From NCBI GenBank assembly GCA_036741235.1, contig DAINSQ010000098.1, positions 1-18,314 of the forward strand: DNA of 18,314 nt, in the 5' to 3' direction. Source of the DNA: JABWBR01 sp036741235 (GTDB taxonomy: Bacteria > Bacteroidota > Bacteroidia > Chitinophagales > Saprospiraceae). A program made the translations under genes and the position numbers. Positions 8,404-15,717 of the stretch are shown piece by piece; within the stretch, counting starts at the first letter, position 1; each line of letters opens with the position of its first letter. The notes beneath the pieces were generated by a model. It was not told the origin of the DNA. It ran no database searches and saw nothing but the letters and a program-made list of their open reading frames with translations.

Positions 8404-9192
8404 TTAAGTATTAACATTTTCCGATCTGGACTGCTCAAAAAACAGGCGCAACAAGATCTTCAGCGTCTCGCGGTCGTAGGCCGATACCGGCGGATCGCCG
8501 TTGAGCAATCCAATGAGACGGTCAGCGAGTTGCTGTACCCATTTGCGCAGCGAATCGGCGTCGGTATCGCGCGATTCAAGGAAATTGAACAAATTGACTA
8601 TTATCCCGTAAACCTCTTTGTCCGACAAGTGATCGTACGCTTCAAAAAAATACTGCCTGACCGCCTCAATGGCAGCCTGGGTGCGGGGATTGTCAAAAAA
8701 ACGAATATCCGGCATCGAGAGAATAAAGCGCACAAACAGTTTGAGGCACAACTCCGACTTGGGGCGCTTACCCTCCAACCCCCGAAAAAAGCCTTCCAGC
8801 CGGTGCAATTCATCGCGAATGGCCATCTGCTCGAAAGCGCTTGCCGCGTTGTCGCCGGCAAACTGAAGCAATTCATCTGACAACATGCGAGGTTGTCGCT
8901 TGCGGCTGCGAGCTATTTCCAGACAAGCGTTGTATACCACTTTTGAAAAATAAGTGCGCAGGTATACGCTGCCATTGTATTGCGCTTTGATGCGCTCCAG
9001 TTTTTTTTCCCAGAGCTGAAGATTGATCTCCTGTACGATTTCTTCTTTTTCTTCAAATGCAAAAAATCCGCGAGCGGCAAAACGCGCAACAGTAGCTTCA
9101 ATAATAAATTGATAATGAGACAATAAGCGATCAGGCGCTTGTTGCAACCATTCCACTTCTTTGGCCTGTAAATCTTTGTCTGCGCTTTGCAT
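8404..9192 (-). CDS. ECF-like RNA polymerase sigma factor, divergent C-terminus
   Basis: A 262-residue cytoplasmic protein. Residues about 24-100 look like sigma-70 region 2: a helix with an acidic EEKEEIVQE segment, then LWEKKLERI, a YLRTYFSKVVYNAC segment resembling the promoter-melting helix, and a basic SRKRQPR end. After that, residues about 105-262 do not show the usual region 4 helix-turn-helix with its SYEEIA/GTVKSR-like signature; instead there are several amphipathic helices. This could be a strongly diverged region 4 or a different partner-binding domain. ECF sigma factors are normally about 160-200 residues, so it is long. It is the first gene of the cluster with the anti-sigma factor and CHAT protease, and is divergent from the lipoprotein gene. 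No Shine-Dalgarno; the leader is A/T-rich. Confidence 0.82.
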   Translation of the reverse strand: MQSADKDLQAKEVEWLQQAPDRLLSHYQFIIEATVARFAARGFFAFEEKEEIVQEINLQLWEKKLERIKAQYNGSVYLRTYFSKVVYNACLEIARSRKRQPRMLSDELLQFAGDNAASAFEQMAIRDELHRLEGFFRGLEGKRPKSELCLKLFVRFILSMPDIRFFDNPRTQAAIEAVRQYFFEAYDHLSDKEVYGIIVNLFNFLESRDTDADSLRKWVQQLADRLIGLLNGDPPVSAYDRETLKILLRLFFEQSRSENVNT

Positions 9193-9248
9193 TTGTTAAA
9201 AAAACATTAAAAACCGGTCAATTTGTCCGGGCTGCCTAATAGGATGCA

Positions 9249-9276
9249 TAAAAGTAGGCGAATGTAACAAAAACAA
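9249..9276 (-). promoter_or_regulatory. Candidate promoter of the sigma/anti-sigma/CHAT cluster
   Basis: On the minus strand, TTG (9274-9276), 17 bases, then TACTTTTA (9249-9256), which matches TAnnTTTG except for the last base. The spacing is two bases shorter than the ideal 19. It lies within the 106-bp divergent spacer and would give a leader of about 50 bases before the sigma-like start at 9192. Confidence 0.4.
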
Positions 9277-9298
9277 AACAATATCAAAATCATCGGAC

Positions 9299-9982
9299 AT
9301 GAGAAGCGCTGTAATTTTTGCCGCACTCGCGATCATAGGCCTCTCCGCCTGTAGTCGCAACTACTACCAAACCGGTAATTACGATTATTTTGCCGCTCAG
9401 CATCGCACGATAGCTATACTGCCCGTTCAAACAGTGACCTACGGTCGCCTGCGCGATCGCCCCACCGAAGAACAACTGCGCGCCATTGAGGAAGCCGAAA
9501 GCTGCGCTTTCCAAATGTCGCTATACGCCGAATTGGCCCAACGCAGCGGCCGGGAATACGACGATATCGGCGTTTCTATCCAACATTACAATCAAACCAA
9601 CCGCAGGCTGCAAGATGCCGGTATCGATATCCGCCAATCATGGGATCTCGACCCCCGACAACTCGCCGATATTCTGGGCGTAGACGCCGTTGTGCAGACT
9701 ACGGTCGCCAAAGAACATTACCTGACCGACCTGGAGTCTTTCGGCCTCGGCCTGGCTACTACTTTCGCTATCTTGTTCTCTAATAACCCCTGGTGGATTT
9801 TCCTGCCCGATAACCGCACCAGCGAGGTGAGAACAACCTGCGCTATTATCGACGGTCGCGAGGGCGTTACCATCTGGGCCACCGACCGCAACCAGGCTAC
9901 CTACTGGAACCGCTCACACCAGGAAGTTATTGAGAATATTACCCGCAGCCTGGCCAGAAGGTTCCCTTATCGAAATCAATAA
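9299..9982 (+). CDS. Lipoprotein, resembling CsgG/GNA1162-like envelope lipoproteins
   Basis: A 227-residue protein with a lipoprotein signal: a short Arg-containing start, hydrophobic stretch, and lipobox LSAC with lipid-attachment Cys18. The mature part opens with a RTIAILPVQ strand and later has an ADILGVDAVVQTTV segment; this combination of 'ILPV' strand and 'LGVDAV' is typical of CsgG- and GNA1162-like lipoproteins. A hydrophobic, Trp-rich stretch at about 150-172 (with NPWWIFLP) may be a membrane-interacting loop. It is divergent from the sigma-like gene with a 106-bp spacer. A GGA just before the ATG could be a weak ribosome-binding site. Its job is unknown; an envelope stress or export role is speculation. 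Family assignment is by local resemblance only. Confidence 0.88.
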   Translation: MRSAVIFAALAIIGLSACSRNYYQTGNYDYFAAQHRTIAILPVQTVTYGRLRDRPTEEQLRAIEEAESCAFQMSLYAELAQRSGREYDDIGVSIQHYNQTNRRLQDAGIDIRQSWDLDPRQLADILGVDAVVQTTVAKEHYLTDLESFGLGLATTFAILFSNNPWWIFLPDNRTSEVRTTCAIIDGREGVTIWATDRNQATYWNRSHQEVIENITRSLARRFPYRNQ

Positions 9983-10005
9983 ATGCCAGGGGGCGCCCAC
10001 GGCTC

Positions 10006-10060
10006 GTTTAGCTTTACTAAGGAGCGCCATGGGTTAGTTTAGCTGTACAACGATGCTCCA
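10006..10060. repeat. 55-bp direct repeat, left copy
   Basis: The last 55 bases before the N run are identical to the first 55 bases after it. The block consists of two related units with a 31-base period, both starting GTTTAGCT; over the full 31 bases (taking the second unit from the right copy) they agree at about 21 positions. Confidence 0.95.
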
Positions 10061-10160
10061 NNNNNNNNNNNNNNNNNNNNNNNNNNNNNNNNNNNNNNNN
10101 NNNNNNNNNNNNNNNNNNNNNNNNNNNNNNNNNNNNNNNNNNNNNNNNNNNNNNNNNNNN
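10061..10160. other. Assembly gap, 100 N
   Basis: Exactly 100 unknown bases, a common placeholder length for a gap of unknown size. Identical 55-bp ends on both sides indicate that the break was caused by a repeat or by contig ends sharing a k-mer. Confidence 0.98.
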
Positions 10161-10215
10161 GTTTAGCTTTACTAAGGAGCGCCATGGGTTAGTTTAGCTG
10201 TACAACGATGCTCCA
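10161..10215. repeat. 55-bp direct repeat, right copy
   Basis: Identical to 10006-10060. The sequence continues for seven more bases to complete the second 31-base unit, then reaches GTTTGGC, which may be the start of a decayed third unit. Confidence 0.95.
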
Positions 10216-10293
10216 ATGGCTTGTTTGGCAATAGGGCTTAGTTATAAAAACTAAACAGGGAAGTTCCGTGGTCAAGCAAAACAGCGAAGCTAT

Positions 10294-10333
10294 AACCCCT
10301 CATACCCCCTCATTAACACTCATCAACCCTCAT
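10294..10333. repeat. 10-bp tandem repeat, 4 units, next to a start codon
   Basis: Four consecutive 10-base units all end in CTCAT (10294-10303, 10304-10313, 10314-10323, 10324-10333); their first five bases vary around A/C. The array stops four bases before the ATG of the small barrel protein, so it forms the end of its leader. No Shine-Dalgarno sequence is present. Confidence 0.8.
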
Positions 10334-10337
10334 CAAT

Positions 10338-10898
10338 ATGACCCGACACACATTCCTCATCCTCTCGGCACTGCTGTGCCTGAACATCCAGGTATTAACC
10401 GCTCAACGCGCCAAATTTGACATAGGCGTAGGCGTAGGCGTAATACCAACATTCCTCAAAGATCAGGGAAAAACGCTGACTCCGCCCATTTCAGCATCCC
10501 TGGATGTGCTCGTCAACAACCATTTCAGCATAGGATTTGCGATCGGAGCTTCTGACACGGAAGCCCGCACAAGTTACGGCCCCGAAGGCAAGATATTGCA
10601 CTGGAAAAACAGCTACTCCTGGATGGGCGTTCGCCTGCTGGCTCATACCAACCGCCTCGATCGATGGGATATTTACGGCGGCTTCTCGCTGGGTTATGGC
10701 ATCAGCAGACTCCGTATGCTGGAAGGAAATTGGGACGACCTCGCCGCTCACAAACGCCTTAAACCGGTTTCAGGCGACCTGGCACTGACCGCCACAGTGG
10801 GTGCGCGCCACCAAATATACGGCAGCTGGTGGGCCTTCGGCGAACTCGGCCTCGGCGCATCATTGCTCACCGCCGGTATCTCATGGCGAATAAAGTAG
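10338..10898 (+). CDS. Small outer-membrane beta-barrel protein
   Basis: A 186-residue exported protein with a clear signal peptide (Arg3, hydrophobic core, cleavage expected after TAQ at about residue 22). The mature 160 residues alternate polar and hydrophobic positions, with Gly- and aromatic-rich strands (GVGVGVIP, YGGFSLGYG, WWAFGELGLG), as expected of an 8-stranded barrel of the OmpA/OMP_b-brl type common in Bacteroidota. It ends in a strand finishing with SWRIK. The specific function cannot be read. It is convergent with the M14 gene; the 76-bp spacer contains a long inverted repeat. The ATG follows a 10-bp repeat array. Confidence 0.85.
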   Translation: MTRHTFLILSALLCLNIQVLTAQRAKFDIGVGVGVIPTFLKDQGKTLTPPISASLDVLVNNHFSIGFAIGASDTEARTSYGPEGKILHWKNSYSWMGVRLLAHTNRLDRWDIYGGFSLGYGISRLRMLEGNWDDLAAHKRLKPVSGDLALTATVGARHQIYGSWWAFGELGLGASLLTAGISWRIK

Positions 10899-10912
10899 AA
10901 CAACACTATCTG

Positions 10913-10976
10913 AATGTTGAATGTTGAATTATTAATAATTGACTACCAATTAATTAAATATTCAACATTCAACATT
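10913..10976. terminator. 17-bp perfect inverted repeat between convergent genes
   Basis: The arms 10913-10929 and 10960-10976 are perfect reverse complements (17 bp), separated by a 30-base A/T-rich loop. Each arm is made of TGTTGAA heptamers. The right arm overlaps the stop codon of the M14 gene (10975-10977). There is no terminal T run, so it is either a bidirectional transcript end or a spread repeat element. Confidence 0.6.
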
Positions 10977-12540
10977 AATTTCCAATTCTATCTACCAACC
11001 TCCGTATCAAATCTGCGTCTTTTTTCAAATCAAATAAAAAGCCGTTAACGACCACAGCTTCAATGCGATCGCCTTTTTTCAACAACAACGAAGCATTACT
11101 GCCGATTGAAACGCGGGTGTCATCCGACTTGTCGGGCGCCAGTAGCTTAAAGGGGAAATGATCCATTTTATCGCGAGCTGGTAAATCGCGCAAACGTATG
11201 CCGGTGTACCCTTGCCGCAACAAATCGAGCGGATCGAGATTTTTGATCTCGCCGGCGTTGCCCAGTACCCGGCTGTATATTTTGCCGGGAACGGCCCGGT
11301 ACCCCCTGCCGTCAAATTCATCATAAGCAAAAAATACCGACAGATCGCCCAACTCGCTGATCTCGGCCCGGTAGTAGTAATCGCGGTTTTTGTCGACATC
11401 CACTTCCCGGCGCTGAAAAGCGACATCTACCAGATAGCTTTCGCCCTTGAAGTCGATTTCCACTTCGCGCAAAATGAGATCGTGGAATGAACCGCTTTCG
11501 TTAAAAGGTATTTGCTCGTAAGCGGCCGGTTCCGTACCCCGGTATTCTTGCCGGGCAATAGCGTCGAGCGCGGCGAGCAGCAGCACAAAATGCACTTTGC
11601 GAATATATTGCTTTTCAGGATCCTTGGGCATTCCCCCGCATTCAATGAGAATTGTGCTGGTGCCCCATTTTTGAATATTGTCGCCAAAAGCCCGGGGTTC
11701 GAATTCATCGTCGTAACGGCCTATTTGCCCCGGCAGGTAAGATTGCACCAGGCCGTTCATCCACCCGATAAGCCGCATGGCGTTGCCGCGCACCTCGTTG
11801 ACATCTTTGGCTTCGTTGTATGCCGGAGCGAGAAACGACATGGTTGCCGTCTTCGGATTTTTGCCGGCAGCGTAATACCTGTTCTGGTCGTGCAGGTTGA
11901 ACCCCCAATGGGCATCGAGTTCGTCGCGGGTTTGTTTAAGCAACTGTGATTCCGGACATTGCAGGCGCAGCGCGTCGCGGTTGAGGTCAATTCCCAGGGC
12001 ATTGCGCCGGGTATAGCGCTCGGCGCCGTCTGGGTTGAGCATGGGCAACGCCACAATGGTCAGCTCGCCGAGCAAACGCCTGCGAAGATCGTTGAATTCA
12101 TCGTCGGCGCTCAAAAAACGGAAAATATCGAGCAAAGCCATAGTGGCCGTTGATTCATCGCCGTGCATTTGCGACCACAACAGTACTTTTACAGGCCCCT
12201 GACCGGCCTGCACCCGGTAAATCGGCCGGTTTTCAATGGAACGACCGGCTTCAAATACTTTGAATGGCGCTCCCAACTTTTGCAATAGCGGAACGATATC
12301 GGCATTTTTGAAACGCCGCTGCCGAATGGCAGGCTCTTTGTAGCGATCGTATTTTTCAAATAATGCCTGGTATGCCGCATAGCCGCCCGCCAAGGGCGCC
12401 TGCCTGGGCTGCTGCAAGTGCTCCCGCCGGCTTACCTGCTGCGAGTATACTTGTTCCTGCTCGCCCGCACTCGCCGGCTGAGTGCAGGAAGGGAGTTGAC
12501 CCAATGTCATTAACACTAAGAAAAACAACAAAAAACGCAT
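10975..12540 (-). CDS. M14 family zinc carboxypeptidase-like lipoprotein
   Basis: A 521-residue exported peptidase. The signal ends in LPSC, giving a probable lipoprotein with lipidated Cys19. The M14 site is complete: zinc ligands His126 and Glu129 (QMHGDES), substrate-binding Asn187/Arg188 (GIDLNRD) and zinc ligand His217 (FNLHDQ), and catalytic Glu300 (TILIECGG). M14 enzymes cleave C-terminal residues from peptides or cell-wall peptides. The catalytic domain covers about 55-330; the remaining 190 residues form a beta-rich C-terminal region of unknown role. It lies downstream of the M1 gene on the same strand with an 83-bp spacer that contains a good promoter, so it can be expressed separately. 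Likely at the periplasmic face or the outer membrane, where it would help break down peptides together with the M1 enzyme. Confidence 0.93.
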   Translation of the reverse strand: MRFLLFFLVLMTLGQLPSCTQPASAGEQEQVYSQQVSRREHLQQPRQAPLAGGYAAYQALFEKYDRYKEPAIRQRRFKNADIVPLLQKLGAPFKVFEAGRSIENRPIYRVQAGQGPVKVLLWSQMHGDESTATMALLDIFRFLSADDEFNDLRRRLLGELTIVALPMLNPDGAERYTRRNALGIDLNRDALRLQCPESQLLKQTRDELDAHWGFNLHDQNRYYAAGKNPKTATMSFLAPAYNEAKDVNEVRGNAMRLIGWMNGLVQSYLPGQIGRYDDEFEPRAFGDNIQKWGTSTILIECGGMPKDPEKQYIRKVHFVLLLAALDAIARQEYRGTEPAAYEQIPFNESGSFHDLILREVEIDFKGESYLVDVAFQRREVDVDKNRDYYYRAEISELGDLSVFFAYDEFDGRGYRAVPGKIYSRVLGNAGEIKNLDPLDLLRQGYTGIRLRDLPARDKMDHFPFKLLAPDKSDDTRVSIGSNASLLLKKGDRIEAVVVNGFLFDLKKDADLIRRLVDRIGN

Positions 12541-12583
12541 AATGAAAAATTTTCAAAAATATTCAATGCTAGATAGTTAACAC

Positions 12584-12614
12584 CAAATATATCAATCAAA
12601 CATCCAGCATCAAA
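12584..12614 (-). promoter_or_regulatory. Bacteroidota housekeeping-type promoter for the M14 gene
   Basis: On the minus strand, TTTG (12611-12614), exactly 19 bases, then TATATTTG (12584-12591), a full match to TTTG-N19-TAnnTTTG. It fits inside the 83-bp spacer after the M1 stop and places the start of transcription roughly 35-40 bases before the M14 ATG. Confidence 0.7.
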
Positions 12615-12623
12615 CATTCAACA

Positions 12624-15600
12624 TTAAAACTGAATTCCCTCTACAAATCGCCAGGGGTCGAGTTGCTGGAGGTCTATGTGAAACGCAATACGCGACCAAT
12701 AATTGCCGCGTTCGGCGTAGCGATCCTGAATGTTTTGCGAGTTGAGCAGCGGAAAATACAATCCCACGGCGCCGCCGAGCCACTCTACCATCAAACCGCC
12801 GCTCCACATGAGTTGATCGCTGAAGGTGTCGTCGCGACCTGTGGGCTGCGCATTATCAAAATAGCCGATATCAAAATACGGTTTTACAGGCAATTTGCGC
12901 CACAAATCCGCTTTAAAATTTAGCGCAGCTATAAAACTATTGCTGCGCCCCAGGCCAAATCCCTGACCGATGACGTTTTTCATGCCCCCGTCACGGATAC
13001 TGATCTGTTGTGACCAAATGCCTTCCGGTTCATTGCGCCCGAAGTAGTAATCGTCGAAGCGATAGTCATTGTACCCTTGCGATACCAGGTTGAACGCCCC
13101 CGGGTAAAATGCACCGGCATTGCGACGGGTATTGTCGAGAAAACCGCCCACAAAACAGCGAATATGAAGCCCCCTCCGGGGAGCATATGTAAGCCGCCCC
13201 GCCCATTCAAAGGATGCTTTGAGATAGCGCTGGCTCCCTGAAACGTCCTTGTAGCGCTGGCGCTCCAACGCTACCCGGTAGCGATAGGGATATAAAGCCC
13301 CCCTGTTTTCTCCATTATAGCTCAATTCGTGAACGTAGTCGGTAAACCATTCTTTACCGGTGTAGTTCCCCATTAGATTAAACTGCGCTTCTTCTCTGTT
13401 AAGCACAATGGTTCGCCATGTCAGGTTTTGATAAAAATGACTTGCCGGCGATTTGCCCAATTCCAGGCGAACAAAAGGCGTAGCCCGCAGATAGCCCAAT
13501 TGGTAGTCAAACCTGTCGTTGCTGTTGTAGCGAAAATGGCGCAGCCCGGCGCCGAGGGTGACTTTATGTACAATATGCCCCGCTGGATAAAAATGGTACA
13601 TCGCCCGCCCTACCCCGCTTATTGTTCTACTGCCAATGGCATACATGGGCGCCAGTTCCCATTCAAAGCGACGCGACAACACGCTGTGATTGAAAAATAC
13701 AAGCCCAAGCATGGTTTTGTCATAGTGGTTCCAGGTCAGCGCGGGAAAAAGGAATAAATCGGTGCGGCGGTCGTTTTCGGGGCCGGGAACAAGGCGCAGC
13801 GACAGGGGTTCTACCTTGCGCAACAGCCCGGTTCGGCGCATCTGGTTGTTTTTGCGATAAAAATCGAGCGTGATCCGATCGCGATCGAGCATAATTTGCC
13901 GGAAATCGCTTCCCGGCAATACTACTGTTGCTGTGCCCTCGAAACCTTCCAGCCACTGCGAAAAAACGGCGAGGCTGTCTTTGTCTTTCACTGCGGTGAG
14001 CTGTATAGGGCCGGCAATACGCCCGGCATTTTTAATTTTCACCAATATTGAATCGCCTTTGGCGTGCGCGCCGACCAGCTTATAGTCCATTCGCTTGTTG
14101 GAAAATAGCAATCCGTCAAAAAGCCAGTCCAGTTTTCTGCCGGTAGCCAATTCCCAATGAGCGCGAAAATCGGCAGGTTGCGGATGTTTAAACTGCCATT
14201 TGCGATAATAGTCCCGCATCGCCTCGTCGAAACGCTGGGCGCCGAGGTAGCTTTCCAGGTAGCGCAAAGCGGCTGCTGGTTTGGCATAGGCGCCCAGAAA
14301 ATAGTTGACCCGGCTCAAATCGGCAGAACTCGTCTCCGGCGCCTGATCAATACGGCGCCTGCATTGGTACAAATAGGCCAGTTCGCCAAGGTCGTATGCG
14401 CTGCCGCCGGTAACAAACCGGGGCAAACCGGAAAATTCACCGCCATCGCCATAATACTTTCGCATGTAGCGTTCTTCGTAATAGGTATTGACGCCCTCGT
14501 CGAGCCAGGCGTGGTCGCGTTCGTTGCTCGCGATGATGCCGTAAAACCAGTTGTGGCCCACTTCATGTGTAATGACTTCATCGAGCGATGATGCGTTGCC
14601 TGACGTGCTGATCACTGTGATCATCGGATATTCCATACCGCCTCCGGCGCTGAGCGCGCTTTGTACGGCAGTTGCCTGCGGCCAGGGATATTCGCCCACC
14701 AGTTCAGAATAAAATTGCACGGCGCGATTTACGTAGCTGATGGCATTTTTCCACAACTGCTCTTCTGTGCGGGTAAACATCACCCAGGTATCTATCTTCC
14801 GCCCAGAGGGCATTTCCACTTCTCCGCGCTGCACGCGAAAGCGCTTATCGGCAAACCAGGCAAAATCGTGCACGTTTTCCGCCAGAAAACGAATAGTCTT
14901 GGCGTTTTTGGAAGAAATCGGAAAGGTATCCCGATCGGCGTGATCAGCGGTAAAGCTGTCCATCATAACCCGCGTTTCGGCAACCCTGCGCTCGAGAAAA
15001 TCCCGCTCGCTTTCCGTCTGCAATTCACCCGTAGCGCCAACTACGTAATTTTCAGGCAGCGTAAGACTCACGTCAAATGAACCGAATTCGGAATAAAACT
15101 CTCCCATGTCGAGGTAGGGCATGTGATGCCAGCCATCCTTGTCGTATACCGCCGGCTTGGGATACCACTGGGTGGCCTGATAAGACTGCCCAACATGCCC
15201 CAATCGCGAAAAGGAAGCCGGGAATTGAAGCACAAACGGCGTTCCTATGGTAAATTCCCCCTCCGGTAGCAGCGGCGCTGGCAGCCTTATTATTGCAATG
15301 TCAGGATGCTCAGGCTCGTATCGCCATTCTACAGCCTGATTATTAGCTTTAAAGTCGAGATTGCTCAAACCGCCCAATTCGCTATCTTTGGCAAAATAAA
15401 AGCGCGTATTGCCCGCTTCGAGCTGCTGCCGGCCAAAAGCCGTATTGCGCCGCTGATAGGCATTGGGCCACAGGTGCATGTATATTTCGCGAAGCGTATC
15501 CGGCGAATGATTGATATACCGAATTTCAATGGCCCCGCTTAGCCGGTGCTGCACATCATCGAGCGATGCGGTGATTCGGTAGTGAACTTCCTGCTGAAAA

Positions 15601-15698
15601 TACGGCTTTTGCGCCAACCCCGCCTGCAAGTTCATTGCTATTACAGGCACAAGTATTATTTTCAGCAGCGGATTCGCAGCTAATGCGTAGTATTTCAT
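12624..15698 (-). CDS. Exported M1 metallopeptidase with C-terminal outer-membrane barrel-like domain
   Basis: A 1024-residue protein with a signal peptide (basic start, hydrophobic stretch 12-27, cleavage expected after LAQ at 30). Residues about 35-590 form a gluzincin M1 aminopeptidase unit: a beta-rich N-domain, a GGGMEYP segment (352-358, replacing the usual GAMEN exopeptidase motif), the zinc motif HEVGH at 378-382 and the third ligand Glu401 in DEG, 19 residues further. A GAYAKPAAAL segment fits the region of the family's catalytic Tyr. From about 634 to the end (some 390 residues) the sequence becomes a run of amphipathic, aromatic-rich strands separated by charged turns and ends in Phe, as expected of an outer-membrane barrel. 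The fusion would hold the peptidase at the outer membrane. The start is divergent from the next + gene by only 19 bases. Confidence 0.92.
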   Translation of the reverse strand: MKYYALAANPLLKIILVPVIAMNLQAGLAQKPYFQQEVHYRITASLDDVQHRLSGAIEIRYINHSPDTLREIYMHLWPNAYQRRNTAFGRQQLEAGNTRFYFAKDSELGGLSNLDFKANNQAVEWRYEPEHPDIAIIRLPAPLLPEGEFTIGTPFVLQFPASFSRLGHVGQSYQATQWYPKPAVYDKDGWHHMPYLDMGEFYSEFGSFDVSLTLPENYVVGATGELQTESERDFLERRVAETRVMMDSFTADHADRDTFPISSKNAKTIRFLAENVHDFAWFADKRFRVQRGEVEMPSGRKIDTWVMFTRTEEQLWKNAISYVNRAVQFYSELVGEYPWPQATAVQSALSAGGGMEYPMITVISTSGNASSLDEVITHEVGHNWFYGIIASNERDHAWLDEGVNTYYEERYMRKYYGDGGEFSGLPRFVTGGSAYDLGELAYLYQCRRRIDQAPETSSADLSRVNYFLGAYAKPAAALRYLESYLGAQRFDEAMRDYYRKWQFKHPQPADFRAHWELATGRKLDWLFDGLLFSNKRMDYKLVGAHAKGDSILVKIKNAGRIAGPIQLTAVKDKDSLAVFSQWLEGFEGTATVVLPGSDFRQIMLDRDRITLDFYRKNNQMRRTGLLRKVEPLSLRLVPGPENDRRTDLFLFPALTWNHYDKTMLGLVFFNHSVLSRRFEWELAPMYAIGSRTISGVGRAMYHFYPAGHIVHKVTLGAGLRHFRYNSNDRFDYQLGYLRATPFVRLELGKSPASHFYQNLTWRTIVLNREEAQFNLMGNYTGKEWFTDYVHELSYNGENRGALYPYRYRVALERQRYKDVSGSQRYLKASFEWAGRLTYAPRRGLHIRCFVGGFLDNTRRNAGAFYPGAFNLVSQGYNDYRFDDYYFGRNEPEGIWSQQISIRDGGMKNVIGQGFGLGRSNSFIAALNFKADLWRKLPVKPYFDIGYFDNAQPTGRDDTFSDQLMWSGGLMVEWLGGAVGLYFPLLNSQNIQDRYAERGNYWSRIAFHIDLQQLDPWRFVEGIQF

Positions 15699-15717
15699 TT
15701 GTAAAGATTAAAACTCC

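Larger units (their letters stand above)
9983..10337. other. Gene-free 355-base region with assembly gap and repeats
   Basis: No gene is supported here. It holds a decayed repeat unit directly after the lipoprotein stop, a 55-bp block, 100 N, the same 55-bp block again, a small inverted repeat TTAGTT-ATAAA-AACTAA (10238-10254), and a four-unit 10-bp repeat that runs up to the next start codon. Confidence 0.9.

Noticed and set aside
4860..9192. Direct identification as a Craspase (type III-E CRISPR) locus
   Set aside because: There is no gRAMP/Cas7-11, Csx30/Csx31 or repeat array, and the CHAT protein is exported, so only an analogy holds.
10006..10215. Repeats with GTTT starts on both sides of the gap, considered as a CRISPR array
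   Set aside because: The units are directly adjacent without spacers, diverged from each other, and no cas gene is nearby.
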